The notes under the pieces were generated by a model that saw only the letters and a list, made by a program, of their open reading frames with translations, was not told where the DNA came from and ran no database searches. From an uncultured Coriobacteriia bacterium (lineage in GTDB: Bacteria > Actinomycetota > Coriobacteriia > Coriobacteriales > QAMH01): 7,388 bases of DNA. Location: assembly GCA_949283445.1 (NCBI GenBank), contig CASDTD010000019.1, positions 1 through 7,388 on the forward strand. The letters are read 5' to 3'. The stretch's first letter is position 1; each line of letters opens with the position of its first letter. Shown here piece by piece: positions 1 to 4,990 of the stretch. The translations under genes and the position numbers were made by a program.

Positions 1-242
1 GCAAGGCTTCCATAGACATCGCCTTCGGGCATCAGCCCTCTGAAAAATGGGTTGAATTCCTCAGATGTATAGGGAGCATCATCCAATGGCACGAGCTCAG
101 ATATGCCCAGTTCGCCTGCTGCACGTGCTCTATGCAGGTAATCGGCATCGTACGTGAAACTACCGAAAACAGCAGGTTCATAATCAATCCGCCCTACAAG
201 GTCACGCTGTCCGCTGCGGTCTCTGTATACCAATATGCCCAT
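1..242 (-). CDS. hipA: HipA-family serine/threonine kinase toxin, N-terminal part (cut by window edge)
   Basis: Reading leftward from ATG at 242 gives 80 residues, open to the window edge. It begins MGILVYRDRSG and contains FFRGLMPEG near residues 67-75, the F-x-x-L-x-PEG signature of the N-terminal 'couple' domain of HipA proteins. Full HipA proteins are about 400-440 residues and phosphorylate targets such as glutamyl-tRNA synthetase, causing growth arrest; the kinase core lies outside this window, so activity cannot be judged. The ATG sits one base after the hipB stop (TGA-C-ATG), with AGAGG about 10 bases upstream inside hipB, so the two genes are translationally linked. Downstream position after the HTH gene is the usual hipBA order. 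A degenerate copy with only the N-terminus left is possible. Confidence 0.85.
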   Translation of the reverse strand, partial: MGILVYRDRSGQRDLVGRIDYEPAVFGSFTYDADYLHRARAAGELGISELVPLDDAPYTSEEFNPFFRGLMPEGDVYGSL

Positions 243-243
243 G

Positions 244-498
244 TCATTCGCCTCTTACTTTTGCGAAAAGATCGATGCCGAGCATTTTGCAAACGTGAAT
301 GACCTGTTTGATGTTCCCGCCGGCGACTCCTCGCTCGAGCTCTCCGATAAATCGTGGTGAACAGTTACAGGCTTTTGCAAGCTGCACCTGTGTAAGCCCC
401 AACTGAACCCTGCGTTTTCTCATTATCGAACCAAGATCGGATGCGTCGCGAATCTTGCCGTCGACATTTCTCGGCTTTCTGGGTTTAATCGTTTCCAT
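244..498 (-). CDS. hipB: HipB-like XRE-family antitoxin and autorepressor
   Basis: 84 residues, close to the usual HipB length (about 70-90). Residues about 22-78 form a Cro/C1-type helix-turn-helix: SIMRKRRVQLGLTQVQLA (helix 1 and turn) followed by CSPRFIGELERG (recognition helix). In this family the antitoxin dimer binds HipA and represses the operon. The start at 498 is supported by GGAGG located 7-11 bases upstream. Three matching dyads lie 42-131 bp upstream of the start and are the likely operators. The gene uses several AGA and AGG arginine codons, unlike the CGC-rich neighbours, and its upstream region is AT-rich; this suggests horizontal acquisition. A generic XRE regulator is the alternative, but the adjoining HipA makes antitoxin the best call. 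Confidence 0.9.
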   Translation of the reverse strand: METIKPRKPRNVDGKIRDASDLGSIMRKRRVQLGLTQVQLAKACNCSPRFIGELERGVAGGNIKQVIHVCKMLGIDLFAKVRGE

Positions 499-539
499 GT
501 CCCCGCCTCCGGCGCCGCATCACATCCGGTACTGCATCT

Positions 540-629
540 TCCTATTTGGGATGATACTTCATTATCTACGATATTTCTTCCCAAACAGGAAGATTTCCGT
601 AAGAATGATAGGATTATTCCCAAATGGGA
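540..629. promoter_or_regulatory. Three phased operator-like dyads upstream of hipBA
   Basis: Three 12-bp near-palindromes share the form TCCYRTTTGGGA: 540-551 (plus strand, TCCTATTTGGGA), 579-590 (minus strand, TCCTGTTTGGGA) and 618-629 (minus strand, TCCCATTTGGGA). Sites 1 and 2 differ at one base, as do sites 2 and 3 at one base plus symmetry; starts are exactly 39 bp apart. E. coli HipB also binds several spaced operators of the TATCC-N8-GGATA type, so multiple phased sites fit the family, although the sequence here differs. Binding by this HipB is inferred. Confidence 0.6.
561..591 (-). promoter_or_regulatory. Candidate hipBA promoter
   Basis: On the minus strand a -35-like TTCCTG (586-591) is followed after 17 bases by TAGATA (563-568), overlapping GATAAT (561-566). 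The -35 lies inside dyad 2 and the expected start, near 553-556, abuts dyad 1, which is the layout expected for autorepression. The -35 match is weak and no transcript start is known. Confidence 0.35.
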
Positions 630-663
630 TGATACCGCAGGACAAACACGTCAGTCTTTCCCG

Positions 664-681
664 CACGACTCGCATGTCGTG
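664..681 (-). terminator. Hairpin just after the molybdoenzyme operon
   Basis: CACGAC (664-669) and GTCGTG (676-681) form a perfect 6-bp stem with a 6-base loop, 5 bases past the stop of the last operon gene. There is no U-run after it on the minus strand, so it is at best a weak or Rho-assisted terminator or a 3'-end stabilising stem. Confidence 0.35.
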
Positions 682-686
682 GCAGC

Positions 687-866
687 TTACTTCAGCCCTT
701 GCGAGGTTCCCGCCGCTTTGGGCACTTTCGGACGACGGTGTCCGCACGCATGGCACACATCCTCGTCGATATCACGTGGCGCACCACAAGCAGGGCAGGT
801 GCGGTTCAACGCTTTGAGCGCATCGACCTTCCCGCAACGGTTGCACATGGAGCACACGTAACACAT
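687..866 (-). CDS. Small eight-cysteine zinc-ribbon-like protein, third gene of the molybdoenzyme operon
   Basis: 59 residues with eight cysteines in four CxxC units: C2, C5, C8, C11 (MCYVCSMCNRCG), then C24/C27 (CPACG) and C38/C41 (CHACG). The last two pairs are typical zinc knuckles, as in double zinc ribbons. The first four form an unbroken C-x2-C-x2-C-x2-C run, which could bind zinc or an iron-sulfur cluster. A GTG at 884 would add six residues, but ATG at 866 has AGAGAGG six bases upstream and is preferred. GC-rich third codon positions match the operon, supporting a real gene. It begins 80 bp after the ferredoxin-like gene ends, on the same strand. I do not recognise the family. A role in electron transfer, cofactor delivery or folding of the molybdoenzyme is a guess from position alone. 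Confidence 0.68.
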   Translation of the reverse strand: MCYVCSMCNRCGKVDALKALNRTCPACGAPRDIDEDVCHACGHRRPKVPKAAGTSQGLK

Positions 867-939
867 GAATACCTCTCTTCGCACGCGTATGCCCGCAGCA
901 AACGAGCATAGTCTGCCGCGGGCACGTTTGAAACAGCAT

Positions 940-953
940 GTCTGACGTCAGAC
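940..953. repeat. Perfect 14-bp palindrome over the ferredoxin-subunit stop codon
   Basis: GTCTGACGTCAGAC is perfectly self-complementary and contains the TGA stop (948-950, minus strand). It has no loop, so it is not a terminator; a protein-binding site or chance are both possible (a 14-bp palindrome is not rare in 7 kb). Confidence 0.5.
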
Positions 954-1286
954 GAACAGGGTCATCTTCCTCGAATCCATCTTCTTGACGAGCTCCTCGA
1001 CCGGACCGTAATACATGCAGCCTGCCTGGCAATGCTTGACGCAGGTCGGTTCCTTGCCGGCTCCCACGCGGGCGGCGCACAGGTCGCACAGCTCGGTCGG
1101 GACGGGCAGAAACTCGTACTGATACCTGTCATCGCCCAGGTCATGCGGGCCAATCTCATAGGGGCTGATGCCAATCCGGCCCTTCTCCCCTAGCTTCTTC
1201 GGCTGAAACCCATGCTCTTGCTGGCAGGCAATCTCACACGTATGACAGCCCGTGCACCATTTGTAGTCGATAAGCAGTCCGTTCAC
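948..1286 (-). CDS. 4Fe-4S dicluster ferredoxin-type subunit of the molybdoenzyme
   Basis: 112 residues. The first cluster motif is C11-x2-C14-x2-C17-x3-C21 (WCTGCHTCEIAC) and the second is C67-x2-C70-x11-C82-x3-C86. By analogy with DmsB-like proteins, C11, C14 and C17 should pair with C86 for one cubane, and C21, C67, C70 and C82 for the other. C90 is an extra cysteine where relatives usually continue from a CP motif. The protein carries two clusters and is about half the length of DmsB/NrfC-type subunits (about 200 residues, four clusters). It probably passes electrons to the catalytic subunit in the cytoplasm; no signal peptide or membrane segment is present. GTG at 1286 is chosen because AGGTGA lies seven bases upstream and no in-frame start fits better. 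The gene starts 11 bases after the catalytic subunit's stop, so the two are co-translated. Confidence 0.92.
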   Translation of the reverse strand: MNGLLIDYKWCTGCHTCEIACQQEHGFQPKKLGEKGRIGISPYEIGPHDLGDDRYQYEFLPVPTELCDLCAARVGAGKEPTCVKHCQAGCMYYGPVEELVKKMDSRKMTLFV

Positions 1287-1297
1287 GTCTCGTTCAC

Positions 1298-3652
1298 CTA
1301 GCCTTCCCATTTGCTGATCTTGCACAGCTGCGACTTGTAGGAATTGCCCAACCCGGTCTTTCCCGGCCGCATCGGCAGCAGCTTGTTGATGTTGCATTCC
1401 ATGACGCCGAACAGACCCGCCTCGGTGCCGTCGTCTTCCGCATGGTCTTTGCGTTCGGGGAACCACCAGCCGTGGTCTGCCGACACGACCCCTTCCTTGA
1501 TGCGCGTGGACAGCTCCGCGCGTTCGCGGCAGGAGCCGAATTGGTTCTCGATGAGCACCCAGTCGCCATCTTCGATACCGTACTTCGCAGCGTCGGCGGG
1601 GTGAATCATGATCTGCGGGCCCGGGTGAATCGCGCGCATGGAGGGCGCTTGACGATGCTCGGAATGGAACAGGCTCCAGCGTCGTGCCCCGGTGGTAAGC
1701 ACGAGCGGGTATTCCTCGGCCAGCTCGGGCGTGTTCACCGGGCTCTCCGGCGGCGCTTCAGAGGTGGAAAGCGGGTTGTAACCCATGTTCTGCATCGAAA
1801 TGGAATAGAAGTTGTAACGCCCCGTATCGGTGTTGAAGCCGGGTTGCCCGTCGGGGCGCAGCTTGCCCGACTTGTACTTGTAGTACTCGAATTCGGGGTA
1901 CGCCCACGTGCGCTGCTTGATGTCCTCGTACTTGAACGGCGAGCTCTGCAAGCAGAAATCGTAGAACTCCTCGTCGTTTTTCCAGGGGACGGCGTCGGCG
2001 CCATGGAAACGCCTGCCCACTTCGTAGATGATCTGCTGGTCGGATTTCGCCTCGCCAAGCGGCTCGATGCACTGGGCGACGGCCCCCAGCTGGTAGGGCT
2101 GGTGCCCGGTGATGCCCGCACGCTCGGCAAACGTGCACGCGGGCAAGAAGATGTCGGCGGCGGCCATGGCCGTCGGCGTCATGAACAGGTCGACGACGAC
2201 GTTGAATTCCGTACCCTGGATGGCGGGAAGTATGCGCTGGGGCTCGGCGCCCATGTTCGTGATGGGGTTGTTCGTCTCCAGCCACAGGCACTTGACCGGG
2301 TACGGCTTGCCCGTCTCGAGCGCCGTAAGCTCCATATCCTGGCTGATAGCGGCCATCGACTTGCACCCATTGTATTCGTCGTTCAGGCGCTTGCTGCCCG
2401 GCGCGGCCCATTCGGGTGCAGGCAGAGCCTCGATGACGGAAAAGTCAGACATCCACGTCGAGCCCACGCCGAAGCACGGACGCCCGCAGACCATCGATCC
2501 GGGCTTTTCGAAGTTGCCGGTAACGGCGAGCAGGTCGAACACTGCCATACCGGTGATGAAACCTTCGGAAGTGTGGTCCATCGCAACGCCCCACTGCAGG
2601 CATGCAGACCGTGCCTGCCCGAGCGCACGAGCGCAAGCCGTGATCTTGGCTGCGGATACGCCGCAGATTTCCGCAACGCGCTCGGCCGTGTACTCCTTGA
2701 CGCTTTCGGCGAACTCTTCGAAACCGTAGGTCCACAAATCGACGAACTCGTGGTCGTAAAGATCCTCTTCGATGATGATGTTGGACAGCGCCAGCGCCAG
2801 CGCGCAGTCCGTTCCCGGCCTGACCTGGAACCAGAACTCCGCCTTGCCCGCAAGCCACGTGAGCTTCGGGTCCATGCAGATGATCTTCGAGCCGCGCTTC
2901 ATGCACTCCACGATCCAATGCCCCAGCGTGCCATCGGAATTGGCGACGACGGGGTTGTTGCCCCAGATCATGATGTATTCCGGCACCTCGAAACGCGGGT
3001 CGTCATAGCGCTCGGGGAAGAACTGCGAGTAGTCGCACACGAACATGTCGCCAACCTTCAGCGAGGTCGAGAACAGGCGCGGCGCATAGCAGGCCTGGCC
3101 AGACAGAAAGCCCATGCCGTAGTTCGGCGTGCCCAGCATCTGCGCGAGCATGGGGCCATAGCCGTTGATGTCGCGTCCCGTGCCCTGGTGCACGAAGATG
3201 GACTCGGCGCCGTACTCTTTGGCGATGCGCGTGATTTCCTCGTAGATGATGTCGTAGGCCTCATCCCAGGAAATCTGCTCCCACTTGTCCTTGCCACGGT
3301 CTTCGCGGGCACGCTTCATCGGGTGCAAGACGCGGTCCGGGTGATAGATCATTTCCGTGGCAGCCAAGCAACGCAGGCACAAACGCCCCTGGTTATGCGG
3401 GTTTTCCAGATCGCCTTCGATATGGTCGATGCGCCCGTCTTTGACATAGACCAGCAAGCCGCAGTTCTGATGACAGCCAGGACCGGTACGGGCGTTGGTC
3501 CTGATGACGGTCATGCCGTCTTCTTCCCACGTCCACGCGCGCCCTGTCGCATCATCTTGCGTCGCGGCGTCGTGCGCGTCCTCCTTCACGAAAAACGAAC
3601 CGTAGACATCGGCCTCGATCTCGTTTTTCACATCGGTGGTTTCCGTCGACAT
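1298..3652 (-). CDS. Molybdopterin (bis-MGD) oxidoreductase, catalytic subunit, DMSO reductase superfamily
   Basis: 784 residues. An N-terminal iron-sulfur motif C60-x3-C64-x27-C92 is followed by an extra C95 (GRLCLRC); the canonical first cysteine, expected at 57, is Gly. Next come the Mo/bis-MGD domains: ISWDEAYDII (127-136), GQACYAP with C188 at the Mo-ligand position (131 residues after position 57; the E. coli FdhF interval from C8 to Sec140 is 132), IMIWGNNP (227-234), CMDPKLT (259-265), and the molybdopterin dinucleotide-binding C-terminal domain from about 645 (LVLTTGARR; IMIHPADAAKYGI). The N-terminus is acidic with no twin-arginine signal, so it should be cytoplasmic. ATG at 3652 has GGGAG seven bases upstream. 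First gene of an operon with the ferredoxin-like and zinc-ribbon genes, opposite a LysR regulator. Substrate unknown; reductases and catechol dehydroxylases of Eggerthellaceae belong to this superfamily. Confidence 0.96.
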   Translation of the reverse strand: MSTETTDVKNEIEADVYGSFFVKEDAHDAATQDDATGRAWTWEEDGMTVIRTNARTGPGCHQNCGLLVYVKDGRIDHIEGDLENPHNQGRLCLRCLAATEMIYHPDRVLHPMKRAREDRGKDKWEQISWDEAYDIIYEEITRIAKEYGAESIFVHQGTGRDINGYGPMLAQMLGTPNYGMGFLSGQACYAPRLFSTSLKVGDMFVCDYSQFFPERYDDPRFEVPEYIMIWGNNPVVANSDGTLGHWIVECMKRGSKIICMDPKLTWLAGKAEFWFQVRPGTDCALALALSNIIIEEDLYDHEFVDLWTYGFEEFAESVKEYTAERVAEICGVSAAKITACARALGQARSACLQWGVAMDHTSEGFITGMAVFDLLAVTGNFEKPGSMVCGRPCFGVGSTWMSDFSVIEALPAPEWAAPGSKRLNDEYNGCKSMAAISQDMELTALETGKPYPVKCLWLETNNPITNMGAEPQRILPAIQGTEFNVVVDLFMTPTAMAAADIFLPACTFAERAGITGHQPYQLGAVAQCIEPLGEAKSDQQIIYEVGRRFHGADAVPWKNDEEFYDFCLQSSPFKYEDIKQRTWAYPEFEYYKYKSGKLRPDGQPGFNTDTGRYNFYSISMQNMGYNPLSTSEAPPESPVNTPELAEEYPLVLTTGARRWSLFHSEHRQAPSMRAIHPGPQIMIHPADAAKYGIEDGDWVLIENQFGSCRERAELSTRIKEGVVSADHGWWFPERKDHAEDDGTEAGLFGVMECNINKLLPMRPGKTGLGNSYKSQLCKISKWEG

Positions 3653-3803
3653 TTTGAAACTCCCTTCCTCTCTCGCCTGCCTGCCCGCAAGGGCCCCCAT
3701 ACCGGAGAACGTTTGCGGGTGCCTTGCCCTGCACTGAAACCGCCGGCGGCGGCTTCGGTACAGACCCGCCGCAAATGCACGGCGCTTTTCGGCTCGCTTC
3801 AAG

Positions 3804-3833
3804 CATATGGACGGCCCGCGCGCAACGGTCCAA
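3804..3833 (-). promoter_or_regulatory. Candidate promoter of the molybdoenzyme operon
   Basis: On the minus strand TTGGAC (3828-3833) and CATATG (3804-3809) are 18 bases apart. Both hexamers are poor matches, as expected for an activator-dependent promoter. It would give a leader of about 145 bases and would place the dyad at 3842-3854 about 50 bases upstream of the start, a usual site for LysR-type activation. Confidence 0.28.
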
Positions 3834-3841
3834 GCAAAACG

Positions 3842-3854
3842 GAATGACCTATTC
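3842..3854. promoter_or_regulatory. Candidate regulator dyad GAAT-N5-ATTC
   Basis: GAATGACCTATTC is a 4+4 inverted repeat lying between the two divergent promoters. Position suits a LysR-type activator acting on the minus-strand operon; sequence support is limited to the short dyad. Confidence 0.3.
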
Positions 3855-3868
3855 AAACGATGCGGGAA

Positions 3869-3899
3869 AAGACAACAGCTCGCGGGCGCTCCCTATAAT
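3869..3899 (+). promoter_or_regulatory. Candidate promoter of the LysR-type regulator gene
   Basis: A perfect TATAAT at 3894-3899 is preceded by AAGACA (3869-3874; GACA of the -35 consensus) with a 19-base spacer. The start would fall near 3906, giving a leader of about 50 bases. The -10 is strong; the -35 is weak. Confidence 0.5.
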
Positions 3900-3922
3900 C
3901 GAGATGAGCGCAGGGCCGCAGG

Positions 3923-3937
3923 TTCGAGTCATCCGAA
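3923..3937. promoter_or_regulatory. Candidate LysR box TTCG-N7-CGAA
   Basis: TTCGAGTCATCCGAA fits the LysR-type T-N11-A rule with an inner dyad (T3924 to A3936). It sits downstream of the TATAAT and just before the ribosome-binding site of the regulator gene, where binding would repress it; negative autoregulation is usual in the family. Confidence 0.35.
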
Positions 3938-3955
3938 GCAGAGAGGAGCTACAGG

Positions 3956-4861
3956 ATGAATATCGATTCGCTGAGAGAATGCATACACCTGTCTTCGACG
4001 CTGAGCTTCACCGAGACGGCGAAACATTTCTACATAACGCAGCCGGTGCTGAGCAAGCACATCGCCAACATAGAGCGGGAAATCGGGTTCAAGATCTTCA
4101 TGCGGACGAAAAACGGCGTGCACATGACCAGCGCGGGCCATTCGTTCGTGGCAGACTGCACGCGCATCATCGAGCAGTACGACACCGCGCTCGAAAGGGC
4201 CTGGGACATAAAGGCGGGGAAAGACTCGTTCATCAACATCGGGTACCTGCACGGCGCGGCTTCGACGATACTGCCCCGCGCGCTGAAGCGCTTCAAGAAA
4301 AGCAACCCCTCTGTCGAGGTCAAGTTCTCGGCACTGGAAATCGACGAGGTGCCTGGCCAGCTGAGCGAAAACGTAATCGACTTGGCCATCACCTGCAATC
4401 TGGACCGCTTCGACCTCGACCGGTATTACCAGACAGAACTCTACCCCGACGCGCTGTGCCTTATCGTGCCAAAAGGACACCGCCTTTCCGACAGAAAGGC
4501 CATAGACGTCGACGACCTTGCCGGAGAAGACATCTTGCTGCCCCGCGCTTCGTTCATGCCGAACGAGTCCACCTATATCAACGAGATACTCAGCCCCGTG
4601 AAAGATTCCGTGAAGCCGAAGCGCCTCATCGGGGATTTGCCCTCCATCATGATGGCCATCATGACAGAAGGATGCATCGCCATCGAATTTCAGCACCTGC
4701 GCAACATCTACGACCTCGACGAGGTCTCCTTCATCCCCATTCAGGCCAACATCCCCACGTTTTCCGTCGTCGCCGTCTGGAAACGCACGCACGACACCGA
4801 AGCGCTGCGAAGCCTCGTCGGCGAGCTTTCGCGTCAATGCGAGAAACAGCACTTGAACTGA
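3956..4861 (+). CDS. LysR-type transcriptional regulator
   Basis: 301 residues, the normal length for the family. Residues about 1-60 form the winged helix-turn-helix: LSFTETAKHFYITQPVLSKH gives the two HTH helices, followed by IANIEREIGFKIFMR, the standard LysR wing. A linker helix runs to about 88, and residues about 90-300 are the periplasmic-binding-protein-like effector domain (INIGYLHGAAST at about 92, LCLIVPKGHRLS at about 168, MAIMTEGCIAIE at about 233). ATG at 3956 is preceded by GAGGAG with an eight-base gap. It is divergent from the molybdoenzyme operon, the classic position for the specific activator of that operon, probably responding to its substrate or a related aromatic or organic acid. 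The ligand cannot be told from sequence. No clear terminator follows it. Confidence 0.95.
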   Translation: MNIDSLRECIHLSSTLSFTETAKHFYITQPVLSKHIANIEREIGFKIFMRTKNGVHMTSAGHSFVADCTRIIEQYDTALERAWDIKAGKDSFINIGYLHGAASTILPRALKRFKKSNPSVEVKFSALEIDEVPGQLSENVIDLAITCNLDRFDLDRYYQTELYPDALCLIVPKGHRLSDRKAIDVDDLAGEDILLPRASFMPNESTYINEILSPVKDSVKPKRLIGDLPSIMMAIMTEGCIAIEFQHLRNIYDLDEVSFIPIQANIPTFSVVAVWKRTHDTEALRSLVGELSRQCEKQHLN

Positions 4862-4990
4862 ACCATACCGGTACCCGCAGCGCGTTCTTCGTAACAGCTC
4901 AGCATCTTTCTGGCCGTGCGCTTGTGAAATGGACGATTATGTAGCAACGTCTGTTTTCACGTATCACAACTCCAAGCGAGAGGTTTCTTC

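Larger units (their letters stand above)
3653..3955. other. 303-bp divergent intergenic control region
   Basis: No gene is seen here. Both flanking start codons have good ribosome-binding sites at the edges (GGGAG on minus; GAGGAG on plus at 3943-3948). It contains candidate promoters for each direction, two dyads suitable for a LysR-type regulator, a perfect 10-bp palindrome CCGCCGGCGG (3740-3749), and in the operon leader an inverted pair CCCGCAA (3684-3690) / TTGCGGG (3713-3719) with a nested GCCC/GGGC stem (3683-3694). The leader could fold in RNA, but no known riboswitch is recognised. Confidence 0.6.

Noticed and set aside
455..817. Plus-strand open frame over the hipBA promoter region
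   Set aside because: It overlaps the hipB start and control dyads, with no domain or good ribosome-binding site.
3740..3749. Palindrome CCGCCGGCGG in the divergent region
   Set aside because: Short GC-only palindromes are common in DNA of this composition; nothing links it to regulation.
1442..3847. Plus-strand open frame of about 800 codons opposite the molybdoenzyme gene
   Set aside because: It is the antisense shadow of a GC-rich gene: Arg/Val/Leu/Asp-rich without domains, while the minus-strand reading has a full set of family motifs.
3653..3856. Upstream extension of the molybdoenzyme start, with an Arg-rich stretch that might suggest a Tat signal
   Set aside because: The extension lacks a hydrophobic core and a proper twin-arginine motif, and the ATG at 3652 has a strong ribosome-binding site.
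4862..4990. Terminator or clpX promoter in the gap after the regulator gene
   Set aside because: No stem followed by a T-run, and no hexamer pair with acceptable spacing; clpX must have a promoter nearby but I cannot place it.
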